64,000 bases of DNA from Leeia aquatica. GTDB lineage: Bacteria; Pseudomonadota; Gammaproteobacteria; Burkholderiales; Leeiaceae. Where the stretch lies: NCBI RefSeq assembly GCF_012641365.1, contig NZ_JABAIM010000001.1, positions 1 through 64,000 of the forward strand, in the 5' to 3' direction. Shown here in pieces: positions 47,820 through 56,485 of this stretch. The notes below the pieces were generated by a model. That model did not search any database, was not told the origin of the DNA, and saw only the letters and a program-made list of their open reading frames with translations. The translations under genes and the position numbers were made by a program. Positions within the stretch are counted from its first letter, which is position 1. Each line of letters starts with the position of its first letter.

Positions 47820-49519
47820 GTACTTCCTTTCAGGCTACGACGACGGGATTTGGCAGGGCCCGCCACTTCGGGCTCAAGGTTTTGCTGCCGCAAGCGATTT
47901 TTGGTCAACATGCCTGCAGCGTCAAGGATCGGATACGCCAGCGCGCAGACGTGTGAGTTGATACGGCGCAGGTCACGGATGACATCCAGATGCAGCGCGC
48001 TGGTCTCCACGCTGGGCAGCATATTGTTGGTCAGCCGCTGCAGGTGGTTTTCGGCGTACAGGCGCTCCAGCTCATTGAAGCGGGATTTTTCCTCCAGCAG
48101 ACGCTGGGCATTCTTCACATCCGGATGCATAAACAGGTTCAGGCCCAGACGCAGATTATTGATCAGTCGGTCGTGCAGCTCGCGGATCTCTTCATTGCCG
48201 GATTCGGAGAAGCTGAGCTGGCCGCGAATCTTGCGCCGCGCCAGGTCCATCAGGTTCTTGTCGATAATGTCGCCGATATGCTCCAGATTGATGGTCAGCG
48301 AAATGATGTCGGCCCAGCGCTGGTTCTCAACCGTGGACAGCTCTTCGCGGTTGACCTGCATCAGGTAGAACTTGATCGCCTTGTACAGGCTGTCGACCCC
48401 GCTTTCCATCTGCTCCACCGGGCGAACCAGCTTTTCCTCGTTCTGGCACAGCACCTGTTGCGAATGCCGCAGCATCTGGTCGATCAAGTCGCCAATGCGC
48501 AGTGCCTCGCGGGCGGCGCAGCTGACCGCCACTTCCGGGGTATTGATCACATTCGGGTCAAGGTAGCGGGGCTGGGCGGGATCATCGCTACTGGCGCTAT
48601 TCGGCAGGATGCGCTCGGTCAGCTTGGCAACCGGGCCGGTCAGGCCAATGAACAGCACCGCTGTGGCCAGATTGAACAGGGTATGAAAGTGCAGCATCTG
48701 CCGCGCCGGGTCGTCATCCAGCAGGGCCAGCCACTCCGGCAGATAGCGCAAGAACGGCATCACCAGCACACAGGCGCTGAGCTTGAAAATCAGGTTGGCC
48801 AGCGGCACCCGGCGGGCAGCATTACCCGTGCCTGAGCTGGACAGCATCGGTGTCATGGCACTACCGAGGTTGGCGCCCAGCACCAGGGCAAAGCCTAGCC
48901 CAGGCGAGATTGACTCCGAGCCCACCAGTGACACAATCAAGAGTACGATCGCCAGGCTGGAGTGGGCCAGCAAGGTCAGCAAGGCGGCCAAAGCCATGTC
49001 CAGCAGCAGGTCACCGGTCAGGGTTTTGAAAATCTGCTGGATGATCGGGCTGTGGCTGATCGGCAGCATGGTATGCCCGATCAGTTGCAGGGCCAGCATC
49101 ATCAGGCCCAGGCCAATGGCGGCGCGCCCTGCATTGCGTGAAGTGGTGGTTCGGTCCGCACGGAACAGTGCCACGCCAATGAAAATCAGTAGCGGCGAAA
49201 TCCAGGTAATGCGCAGCGAGAACGCCTGGGCGATCAGGCTGGAGCCGACATCGGCGCCCAGTACCACGGCCATGGCGGCGTGGGTTTGAATCAGCCCTTG
49301 CGCTACAAACGCCGACATCATCAGGGTGGTGGCCGTGCCACTCTGGATCAGGGCCGTCATGGTCAGGCCAGAGAGGAAAGCGGTGCCTTTGTGGTTGACG
49401 CTATGTCCCAGCCAGCGGCGCAGCGGTACCCCCCAGGCACGCAGGATGCCGGTTTGCACCATATGCGTGCCCCAGATCAACAGGGCAACGGCACCAAACA
49501 GATTCAGCAAGGTCAACAT
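47816..49519 (-). CDS. Na+/phosphate cotransporter family protein with PhoU-like domain
   Basis: The 567-residue protein has two inverted Na/Pi repeats with the QSGTATT motif (ALIQSGTATT, ~58) and LLAHSSLAIV (~185). About eight membrane helices up to ~320 are followed by a helical PhoU-like domain (~335-530). The family moves phosphate or related anions with sodium. It is cotranscribed with the phosphodiesterase gene, which fits phosphate scavenging. Confidence 0.92.
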   Translation of the reverse strand: MLTLLNLFGAVALLIWGTHMVQTGILRAWGVPLRRWLGHSVNHKGTAFLSGLTMTALIQSGTATTLMMSAFVAQGLIQTHAAMAVVLGADVGSSLIAQAFSLRITWISPLLIFIGVALFRADRTTTSRNAGRAAIGLGLMMLALQLIGHTMLPISHSPIIQQIFKTLTGDLLLDMALAALLTLLAHSSLAIVLLIVSLVGSESISPGLGFALVLGANLGSAMTPMLSSSGTGNAARRVPLANLIFKLSACVLVMPFLRYLPEWLALLDDDPARQMLHFHTLFNLATAVLFIGLTGPVAKLTERILPNSASSDDPAQPRYLDPNVINTPEVAVSCAAREALRIGDLIDQMLRHSQQVLCQNEEKLVRPVEQMESGVDSLYKAIKFYLMQVNREELSTVENQRWADIISLTINLEHIGDIIDKNLMDLARRKIRGQLSFSESGNEEIRELHDRLINNLRLGLNLFMHPDVKNAQRLLEEKSRFNELERLYAENHLQRLTNNMLPSVETSALHLDVIRDLRRINSHVCALAYPILDAAGMLTKNRLRQQNLEPEVAGPAKSRRRSLKGST

Positions 49520-49816
49520 GGCTTGTTCCAGGTCATGTCTGAAGTCACCATTACTTCAGTGTAGTGTCTGATGATGCTTGTGGCGAAACGAACATGGTCA
49601 TTCTGTGTGCGACTTCGTGTGTGAGCCTTTCCGGATCAGTGTTTCTGGCGGGGGAACGCTGAAGTGCGAAAATGTTCGTTTTGTCATCAATATGTCACAT
49701 TTAGCTATCAAGATGACCGGTGCGCATCAACTATCGGCTTTGACGATTTTAGGCATTGAATTTTCCGATCAAAGGTGGTGTGCCGCCCCGTTCAGTGGTC
49801 GTGCTATGATCAACGC
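49520..49816. other. Divergent intergenic region
   Basis: This region lies between the Na/Pi cotransporter and the AAA ATPase genes. It contains a Pho-box-like element at 49680-49697. No gene or strong promoter is evident; the middle is AT-rich relative to its surroundings. Both flanking genes must start from it. Confidence 0.6.
49680..49697 (+). promoter_or_regulatory. Pho-box-like sequence
   Basis: TTGTCATCAATATGTCAC has two TGTCA repeats 11 bp apart and matches the PhoB consensus CTGTCATAAATCTGTCAC at 15 of 18 positions. Its orientation points to the AAA ATPase gene, but the phosphate transport unit begins 160 bp away on the other strand. One box alone is limited evidence. Confidence 0.4.
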
Positions 49817-51319
49817 ATGAAACAAGACCCGGAACGCTTTGAGCTGCTGATCCGCGCGCACTACCCGATCATCGTGGTGGAAACCCATGAAGAGGCGCGC
49901 TTTCGTGACATGCTGGAACTCTTGGCCGCCAAGCATGACTGGCCCTTGTTTGGCTGGAACGTGGCGGACGGTCTGGCGCGGCTCAAGTTTGGCGAGCCCG
50001 AGCGGGTATTGGATACCTATCAGCTGACGCTGGCGCTGGGGCATCTGTACAAAAGCCCGCAAAACGGGGTGTTTCTGTTTTTCGATGCCCATCCCTTTCT
50101 GGATGACCCGGTCAATGTGCGGCTGGTGAAGAACATTCTGCAGGGGCGGCAACGTACCGATCGTACGCTGGTATTTATCAGCCATGCCTTGAGCCTGCCC
50201 CCCGAGCTGCAGCGTTTTGCCACCAGTTTCAGCCTGGACTTGCCCAGTTATGACGACCTCTATCAGATGATGCGGGAGGAGGCGGAGCAGTGGGCGCGCA
50301 TGCATGGCAGCAAGGTCAAGGCGGAGCCTGCCGCCTTGCAGCAAATGAATCGGCTACTGGTGGGCATGACGCTGGAAGATGCGCGTCGCTTGGTGCGGGA
50401 AGCCATCCAGAACGATGGGGCCATCACCCGCGAGGATCTGGTACGTACCCAGCAGGCCAAGAATGACATGCTGAACCACGACAGCATCCTGTCGCTGGAG
50501 TCGGATACCGCCCGCTTTGCCGAACTGGGTGGCTTGTCTGCCTTGAAAGACTGGCTGGCGTTACGTCGCCCGGCTTTTTTTGGTGAAGTGCAGGGGCTGG
50601 ATGTACCCAAGGGTATTCTGCTGACCGGGATTCAGGGCTGTGGCAAAAGCCTGGCCGCCAAATGCGTGGCCGGGAGCTGGGGTTTGCCCTTGCTGCGACT
50701 GGATTTTGGCGTGCTGTACAACAAGTTCTTCGGTGAAACCGAGCGCAATCTGCGGCAAGCGCTGGCTACGGCGGATGCCATGTCACCCTGCGTGCTGTGG
50801 ATCGACGAGCTGGAGAAAGGCATCCACGGCGGTGACGGCAGTTTTGATGGTGGCTCGTCGCGCCGCATGCTGGGGACGCTGCTGACCTGGATGGCTGAGC
50901 GCAAGCGCCCCGTCTTTCTAGTGGCCACAGCCAACGACATCGACCCGCTGCCTCCTGAGCTGGTACGCAAGGGACGGCTGGACGAAATCTTCTTTGTGGA
51001 TTTGCCGGGTGATGCGGATCGGCAGGCCATTTTCACCATCCACCTGCAACGTCGCCAACTGGATGAGCAGCAGTTTGATCTTGCCGCGCTGTCGCAGGCT
51101 GCTGAGGGGTTTTCCGGCTCCGAGATCGAGCAGTCCATTGTCGCTGGTCTGTATGCGGCTCACGCTCAGCAAGCCACGCTGAACACCGCCATCCTGCAGA
51201 CGGAGCTGGGGCGCACACGCCCGCTCTCGGTGGTGATGGCCGAAAAACTGGATGCCATGCGGGCGTGGGCAGAGGACCGGGCCGTGCGGGCGGACGGCCC
51301 TGCGGTAGAAGCTGTCTGA
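49817..51319 (+). CDS. Ycf46-type AAA ATPase
   Basis: The 500-residue protein has a poorly conserved N-terminal domain and a classical AAA module. Walker A is GIQGCGKS (271-278), Walker B LWIDELEKG, and the sensor/arginine-finger region includes VATANDIDPLPPELVRKGRLDEIFFVDLP. This arrangement fits the Ycf46/FtsH-like AAA family without a protease domain. It probably remodels protein complexes. The ATG at 49817 is chosen because upstream codons look non-coding. Confidence 0.85.
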   Translation: MKQDPERFELLIRAHYPIIVVETHEEARFRDMLELLAAKHDWPLFGWNVADGLARLKFGEPERVLDTYQLTLALGHLYKSPQNGVFLFFDAHPFLDDPVNVRLVKNILQGRQRTDRTLVFISHALSLPPELQRFATSFSLDLPSYDDLYQMMREEAEQWARMHGSKVKAEPAALQQMNRLLVGMTLEDARRLVREAIQNDGAITREDLVRTQQAKNDMLNHDSILSLESDTARFAELGGLSALKDWLALRRPAFFGEVQGLDVPKGILLTGIQGCGKSLAAKCVAGSWGLPLLRLDFGVLYNKFFGETERNLRQALATADAMSPCVLWIDELEKGIHGGDGSFDGGSSRRMLGTLLTWMAERKRPVFLVATANDIDPLPPELVRKGRLDEIFFVDLPGDADRQAIFTIHLQRRQLDEQQFDLAALSQAAEGFSGSEIEQSIVAGLYAAHAQQATLNTAILQTELGRTRPLSVVMAEKLDAMRAWAEDRAVRADGPAVEAV

Positions 51320-51325
51320 GCGGCT

Positions 51326-52099
51326 TCAGTCGCCAATCGGCAGAAAGCCGCTGCTGACCAGTTCGTCGAACAGGTTGGCGTAATCCTTGGCGGCGCGGCT
51401 GGCCGGGTTGTAGCTGAACACATCCTTGCCGCAGGCCAGTGCCTCCGCCAGGCTGGCACTCTCATGAATGCGGGTCTGGCACAGATCGTCGCCAAACGTA
51501 TCCTGCAGCTTGCCGATGATGTCTTTCACGAACTTGCGGCGCTCATTGAAGCGGGTCAGCACATAGCGGCGTTTGATGGGGCGCTTGAGGACGGCTTCCA
51601 GCCCTTGCAGCGTATTGGTCAGCTGCACCGCGCCCTGGTAGGACAGAAAATCAGCGGCCACGGGCACCAGTACGCGTTCACTGGCCACAATGGCGTTGAC
51701 CGACAGCACCCCCAGCATCGGACAACAGTCCATGATGATGGGCATATCCGGCGTCGCCAGCATTTCATCATGAATGGCATGTTTGAGCTTGGTGGCAATC
51801 TTGGTTTCCTTGCCCAGCAACATGTCGATCTTGCACAGCTCAATATGCGAAGGGATCAGGTTCAGCCCGTTGGGCAATTGCTGGATCAGGTCCGTTAGGT
51901 ATTTCTCACCCTTGTAGAAGCCGTACAGCGAGGTGCCGAGCTGGGTTTGTGCGCCAGACAGCATGGTCAGATGGCACTGGGGGTCCAGGTCGATCATCAA
52001 GGGGTGGACATTGTCCCGGCGCATGGCTGCCGCCAGGTTGAAGGCTGTGGTGGTCTTGCCGACGCCACCTTTCTGATTGAATACCGCCAGCATGCTCAT
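51326..52099 (-). CDS. ParA-family ATPase
   Basis: The 257-residue protein has the deviant Walker A KGGVGKTT (10-17), the MIDLDPQ switch and PIIMDCCPMLGVLSVNAI. It is a stand-alone ParA/MinD-like ATPase; no ParB gene lies nearby, so it may position a cellular structure rather than the chromosome. It converges on the AAA ATPase gene with six bases between the stops. Confidence 0.88.
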   Translation of the reverse strand: MSMLAVFNQKGGVGKTTTAFNLAAAMRRDNVHPLMIDLDPQCHLTMLSGAQTQLGTSLYGFYKGEKYLTDLIQQLPNGLNLIPSHIELCKIDMLLGKETKIATKLKHAIHDEMLATPDMPIIMDCCPMLGVLSVNAIVASERVLVPVAADFLSYQGAVQLTNTLQGLEAVLKRPIKRRYVLTRFNERRKFVKDIIGKLQDTFGDDLCQTRIHESASLAEALACGKDVFSYNPASRAAKDYANLFDELVSSGFLPIGD

Positions 52100-52124
52100 G
52101 GACGCGCGCGTTCCCTATGGGTGT

Positions 52125-52151
52125 GCAGCGGCACCAGATTGGTGCCGCTGC
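52125..52151 (-). terminator. Terminator of phoH
   Basis: GCAGCGGCACC-AGATT-GGTGCCGCTGC is a perfect 11-bp stem 22 bases beyond the phoH stop. It separates phoH from the downstream ParA-family gene on the same strand. Confidence 0.7.
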
Positions 52152-52172
52152 TTCGGATGGATATCCGTTTGA

Positions 52173-53591
52173 CTATAGCGTCTCTGCTGCGTAATCGGCA
52201 AGGCGAGAACGCTCGCCGCGTTGCAGGGTCACGTGTCCGGAGTGCGCCCAACCCTTGAAACGGTCCACCACATAGGTCAGGCCGGAGCTGCCCTCCGTCA
52301 GGTACGGCGTATCAATCTGCGCGATATTGCCGAGGCAAATGATCTTGGTGCCGGGGCCGGCACGGGTGATCAACGTCTTCATCTGCTTGGAGGTCAGGTT
52401 CTGGGCTTCGTCGATGATCACAAACTTGTTGAGAAAGGTGCGCCCGCGCATGAAATTCAGGGATTTCACCTTGATACGGGCTCGAATCAGGTCACGGGTG
52501 GCGGCGCGGCCCCATTCCCCGGCTTCCTGGTCGCTCTGGTTAAGGACATCCAGATTGTCTTCCAGCGCGCCCATCCAAGGCGTCATCTTTTCCTCTTCTG
52601 TCCCCGGCAGGAAGCCGATGTCCTCGCCAACCGGTACGGTAACGCGAGTGACGATGATTTCCGTATAGAGCTTCTTCTCCAGCGTCATCGCCAGACCGGC
52701 TGCCAGTGTCATCAGGGTTTTGCCGGTACCGGCCTGCCCCAGCAGGGTGACGAAATCAATATTCGGGTCCATCAACAGGTTGAGGGCGAAATTCTGCTCA
52801 CGGTTACGCGCGGTGATACCCCAGACATTGTTCTTCTGATGGGTATAGTCCTTCAGGGTTTCCAGCACCACCGTCTTGCCAGTTTGCTCTCGCACGATGG
52901 CACTGAAATCCTCCTGGCCACCGCCAAACAAAAATTCATTGACCATCAAGGACTTGCACAGAGGTCCGCTCAGCTTGTAGAAGGTACGCCCTCCTTCCTG
53001 CCAACTGCTCATGCCCTTGCTGTGTGCATCCCAGAAATCGGCAGGCAATTCCTGGAAGCCGGTGTACAGCAAGTCGGTGTCTTCCAGTACCTTGTCGTTG
53101 GTGTAGTCCTCGGCTGCAATGCCCAGCGCGCGGGACTTGATGCGCATATTGATGTCTTTCGACACCAGAATGACTTGCCGCCCAGGGTGCTGCTCGCGCA
53201 GGGCGGCGACCACCGACAGGATCAGGTTGTCGGCCTTGCCGAGCGGCAGGTGGGCCGGGGTAGTGGGGGCGAGCGGGGCGGTTTGCAGGAACAGATTGCC
53301 GGTGGCACCACCTTGAGAGGGTTCCGCCAGTGGAATGCCCTGGTCCAGGGTGCCTTCGGTGCCGCTGACCATCTGATCGAGGAAGCGGCTGGCCTGACGG
53401 GCATTGCGGGAGACTTCCGACATGCCCTTCTTGTTGTTGTCCAGTTCTTCCAGCGTCATCATCGGCAGGAAGATGTCGTGCTCATCGAAACGGAACAGGC
53501 TGGTAGGGTCGTGCATCAGCACGTTGGTATCCAGAACGAACAGCTTGGTGGCGACGGGGCTTTTCTTGCTGCGCTTGGCCGGGCTACCCAT
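52173..53591 (-). CDS. PhoH-family PIN-ATPase (PhoH2-like)
   Basis: The 472-residue product joins an N-terminal PIN nuclease domain (LDTNVLMHDP, D21; SRNARQASRFLD) to a PhoH ATPase domain (GQAGTGKT at 285-292, VIIDEAQNLT). The fusion unwinds and cuts RNA in characterised PhoH2 proteins. The ATG at 53591 has AAAGGAAA upstream. Confidence 0.9.
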   Translation of the reverse strand: MGSPAKRSKKSPVATKLFVLDTNVLMHDPTSLFRFDEHDIFLPMMTLEELDNNKKGMSEVSRNARQASRFLDQMVSGTEGTLDQGIPLAEPSQGGATGNLFLQTAPLAPTTPAHLPLGKADNLILSVVAALREQHPGRQVILVSKDINMRIKSRALGIAAEDYTNDKVLEDTDLLYTGFQELPADFWDAHSKGMSSWQEGGRTFYKLSGPLCKSLMVNEFLFGGGQEDFSAIVREQTGKTVVLETLKDYTHQKNNVWGITARNREQNFALNLLMDPNIDFVTLLGQAGTGKTLMTLAAGLAMTLEKKLYTEIIVTRVTVPVGEDIGFLPGTEEEKMTPWMGALEDNLDVLNQSDQEAGEWGRAATRDLIRARIKVKSLNFMRGRTFLNKFVIIDEAQNLTSKQMKTLITRAGPGTKIICLGNIAQIDTPYLTEGSSGLTYVVDRFKGWAHSGHVTLQRGERSRLADYAAETL

Positions 53592-53639
53592 GCGGAATTT
53601 CCTTTCGTTGTTGGACAAGGACACGCTACGGTGAACAGA

Positions 53640-54107
53640 TTACGCTTGCATGACACGCGCTTTCAAGGTGGCCAGTACGTTGGCCGCATGGCCGGGTACC
53701 TTGACCCCGCGCCAGGCTTCCACCAGTACGCCTGCGGGGTCGATCAGGAAGGTGCTGCGCTCAATACCGCGCACCTGTTTGCCATACATGTTCTTCATGC
53801 GGATTACGTCAAACAGGGTGCACAGGGCTTCATCGGTATCCGCCAGCAGCGGAAACGGATAGCCCATCTTCTCGCGAAAGCGGTCGTGCGATTTGACCGA
53901 GTCACGCGAGACGCCCACCACATCGGCTTGCAGGCTAGCAAATTCGGCGTGCAGGTCGCGGAAATCGTTGCCCTCGTTGGTGCAACCGGGCGTGCTGTCC
54001 TTGGGGTAGAAGTAGAGAACCAGCCAACGGCCTTGGCCGGGTGAGAAGTGGAACGGATTTACGCCACTGGCTGCGGCGGTGAACGAAAGTACAGTCTGGT
54101 TCAGCAT
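53640..54107 (-). CDS. bcp: Peroxiredoxin, BCP type, 1-Cys form
   Basis: The 155-residue thiol peroxidase removes peroxides. The peroxidatic Cys42 lies in STPGCTNEG. The resolving cysteine that atypical 2-Cys BCP enzymes carry five residues later is absent (an Asn-Asp pair instead), so this is probably a 1-Cys member needing an outside reductant. GGAG precedes the ATG at 54107. The start is 140 bp from a divergent iron-box promoter. Confidence 0.9.
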   Translation of the reverse strand: MLNQTVLSFTAAASGVNPFHFSPGQGRWLVLYFYPKDSTPGCTNEGNDFRDLHAEFASLQADVVGVSRDSVKSHDRFREKMGYPFPLLADTDEALCTLFDVIRMKNMYGKQVRGIERSTFLIDPAGVLVEAWRGVKVPGHAANVLATLKARVMQA

Positions 54108-54189
54108 GCAGGACTCCATGAGGCTTCAGTGTTCAGCATCGCTGATTCTGTGCGGGGATGCAAGGGGTTCGCGCAGCCTGATACCAGAC

Positions 54190-54217
54190 TTGACATGGCA
54201 TGCCTGCCACATAATAT
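54190..54217 (+). promoter_or_regulatory. Sigma-70 promoter of the DUF2325 gene
   Basis: A perfect TTGACA (54190-54195) and TAATAT (54212-54217) are separated by 16 bp. Transcription would begin near 54224, inside the Fur-box palindrome, which fits steric repression. Confidence 0.7.
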
Positions 54218-54237
54218 AATGATAATGGTTATCATTA
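54217..54237. promoter_or_regulatory. Fur box
   Basis: TAATGATAA-TGG-TTATCATTA is a perfect 9-bp inverted repeat and closely matches the GATAATGATAATCATTATC iron-box consensus. It overlaps the start of transcription predicted for the DUF2325 gene, so iron-loaded Fur should repress that gene. Confidence 0.8.
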
Positions 54238-54253
54238 ATATATGGATGCAAAC

Positions 54254-54589
54254 ATGAACGCCATGATCATCGGTGCCGATACCCTGGGTAACATTCCGCA
54301 GCTGCTGCTGGACCATGGCATCCAGATTTCACGTCACATCACGGGTCGCAATGCATCGCACCAGCGCAAGCTGCCGGGCTTGCCCAAAGATACCCAGTTG
54401 CTGATCCTGTTCACGGATTTCCTGGGTCACAATGTGATGCGCCATTTCCGGGCTCTGGCGCAAGAGAATGGGGTGCCGGTGATGGCGTGCCGACGCTCTG
54501 TCTGTGCCATCAAGGAAACGCTGGTGCAGTGTGGCATCGGCCAGCCGTGCCAAGGTTGCCCCAAGCAGTCTGGCAAACGCAACCATTGA
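54254..54589 (+). CDS. DUF2325 family protein, iron-regulated
   Basis: The 111-residue product has the DUF2325 signature: MIIGADTLGNIPQLLLDHGI, HITGRNASHQRKLPGLP, DFLGHNVMRHFRALA and a C-terminal cluster CGIGQPCQGCP of three cysteines that may bind metal. Its function is unknown. The Fur box immediately upstream suggests a role in iron or redox balance. The ATG at 54254 is preferred; 54242 is the alternative. Confidence 0.85.
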   Translation: MNAMIIGADTLGNIPQLLLDHGIQISRHITGRNASHQRKLPGLPKDTQLLILFTDFLGHNVMRHFRALAQENGVPVMACRRSVCAIKETLVQCGIGQPCQGCPKQSGKRNH

Positions 54590-54680
54590 GCGGGCCAAAC
54601 GGGAAATACGGTTCACCACCCTTTAACCGGCGGGCCGGGTAGTTTAAAATGCCGCTTTGCATAAGCCGTGAATCCCGACC

Positions 54681-55235
54681 ATGTCGAACGCCCATATTGA
54701 AGCCCAGCGCGTACTGGATGAAGCTGATTGCCTGCATGACCACGCCGAGGTCGAGGCAGCACTGGCCCGCATGGCCAGCCAGATTACCAGCCGGCTGGCA
54801 GATCAAGACCCTTTGCTGTTCTGTGTGATGAATGGCGGGCTGATCGTTACGGGTCAATTGTTGCCGCGTTTGACCTTTCCCCTGCAGTGCGAGTACCTGC
54901 ATGCCACCCGCTATGGCAAAGAAACTTCGGGTGGGCGTCTGGCCTGGGTGGTGAAGCCGACGGAGCCGGTCAAAGGCCGTACCGTTCTGGTGGTGGATGA
55001 TATTCTGGATGAAGGGCATACCCTGGCAGAAATCGTGCGTTACTGTCGGGAAGAAGGTGCAGCCGAGGTGCTGGTGGCCGTGCTGGTGGACAAGCTGCAT
55101 GATCGCAAGGCACCGGGCATCAAGGCTGATTTCATTGGGCTGGAAGTGGCCGACCGCTTTCTGTTCGGTTTTGGCATGGATTACAAAGGCTACTGGCGTA
55201 ACGCACCAGGTATCTATGCGGTGAAAGGGCTGTAA
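54681..55235 (+). CDS. hpt: Hypoxanthine-guanine phosphoribosyltransferase
   Basis: The 184-residue purine salvage enzyme adds phosphoribose to hypoxanthine or guanine. The PRPP motif VLVVDDILDEGHT (102-114) and the CVMNGGLIVTGQL loop are intact. The length agrees with the family. A strong terminator follows its stop by 24 bases. Confidence 0.92.
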   Translation: MSNAHIEAQRVLDEADCLHDHAEVEAALARMASQITSRLADQDPLLFCVMNGGLIVTGQLLPRLTFPLQCEYLHATRYGKETSGGRLAWVVKPTEPVKGRTVLVVDDILDEGHTLAEIVRYCREEGAAEVLVAVLVDKLHDRKAPGIKADFIGLEVADRFLFGFGMDYKGYWRNAPGIYAVKGL

Positions 55236-55258
55236 GCCAGCCTGTTTGCTTCGTGCAG

Positions 55259-55298
55259 CCAACAAAAAAACCGGCCAGATGGCCGGTTTTTTTGTTGG
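55259..55298. terminator. Strong bidirectional terminator
   Basis: An 18-bp perfect stem with an AGAT loop joins a GGCCGG core to A7 and T7 runs. It ends hpt on the + strand and the BMP-family gene on the reverse strand. Confidence 0.93.
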
Positions 55299-55309
55299 CT
55301 GTCACCATC

Positions 55310-56395
55310 TTACTTCGGCACTGTGCCTTCCACGCCTTCCACATACCAGGTAATGCCATGCATGTCGCCATCAGACATGGTTTTGCCTGCGGCCACTTTC
55401 ACGGCACCGGTGTTGTCCTTGATCGGACCGGCGAAGATCGGGGCTTTGCCGGAGATGATGTCGGCACGGCGAGCGGCCACCTTCTTCTTCACATCGTCCG
55501 GCAGGCTCTTGTTCAGTGCGCCCAGATCGATCATGCCTTCCTTCAGGCCCCACCAGATCGGTTCGTTCTTCCAGTTGCCATCCATCGCAGCCTTGACGGC
55601 CTTGGTGTAGTACACCCCCCAATTGATCTGGCTGGCAGCCAGGTGGGCATCAGCACCGAACTTGGTCATGTCGGAATCCCAACCGAAGGCTTTCACCTTC
55701 TTCTCCTGCGCGGTTTGTACCACGGCAGCGGAATCGGTGTTCTGCATCAGGGTATCCACACCTTGGGCGATCAGGGTTTCAGCCGCCTGGCGTTCCTTGG
55801 CCGGGTCGTACCAGCTGTTGATCCAGATCACCTTGACGGTGGCTTTCGGGTTGTTGGCGCGAGCACCCAGGGTGAAGGCGTCAATATTGCGTACCACTTC
55901 CGGAATCGGTACCGAGGCCACCACGCCCAGCTTGCTGGTCTTGCTGGTCAGGCCCGCCACATAACCGGCAAGATAGGCACCTTCATAGGTGCGGACATCG
56001 TAGGTGCCGACGTTCTTGTCACTCTTGAAGCCGGTGGCGTGCAGGAACACGGTGTTCGGGAACTGCTTGGCCACCTTCAGCGTCGGGTTCATATAGCCAA
56101 AGGAGGTGGTAAAGATCACCTTGTTGCCATCTTGCGCCAGCTTGCGGATCACCCGTTCGGCATCCGCCCCTTCCGGTACGCTTTCCACAAACGTGGTTTT
56201 TACCTTGCCTGGGAACATCTTTTCGACGGCCTGACGGCCTTGATCATGGGCGTAGGTCCAGCCAGCATCGCCCACCGGGCCTACATAGACGAAGCCCACC
56301 TTGAAGGGCTCGGCAGCATGTGCCACGCCAATGACCCCACTCACCACGAGGGCGGCAGTCAGCTGTTTGAGTACGGTTCTGCGCGAAATAACCAC
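55310..56395 (-). CDS. BMP-family ABC transporter substrate-binding protein
   Basis: The 361-residue product has a twin-arginine-like signal (SRRTVLKQLTAALVVSG) and the basic membrane protein fold: KVGFVYVGPVGDAGWTYAHDQGR, VIFTTSFGYMNPTLKVA, YLAGYVAGLTSKT, GVDTLMQNTDSAAVV. Members bind nucleosides, purines or riboflavin. It starts with GTG behind AAGGAG. The ABC permease and ATPase genes are not adjacent, and the LysR gene just upstream on the same strand may regulate it. Confidence 0.88.
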   Translation of the reverse strand: MVISRRTVLKQLTAALVVSGVIGVAHAAEPFKVGFVYVGPVGDAGWTYAHDQGRQAVEKMFPGKVKTTFVESVPEGADAERVIRKLAQDGNKVIFTTSFGYMNPTLKVAKQFPNTVFLHATGFKSDKNVGTYDVRTYEGAYLAGYVAGLTSKTSKLGVVASVPIPEVVRNIDAFTLGARANNPKATVKVIWINSWYDPAKERQAAETLIAQGVDTLMQNTDSAAVVQTAQEKKVKAFGWDSDMTKFGADAHLAASQINWGVYYTKAVKAAMDGNWKNEPIWWGLKEGMIDLGALNKSLPDDVKKKVAARRADIISGKAPIFAGPIKDNTGAVKVAAGKTMSDGDMHGITWYVEGVEGTVPK

Positions 56396-56485
56396 AAGTT
56401 GCTCCTTTGCATCAAAAGTTGCACCGTGACGGTGGGGGGTATGCGGGGCGGCCAGACGGCCGGGTTGTCATGAATTGTAGACCGT

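Noticed and set aside
52221-54044. + strand frame of 607 codons across phoH and the peroxiredoxin
   Set aside because: Antisense of two well-recognised genes; crosses their boundary.
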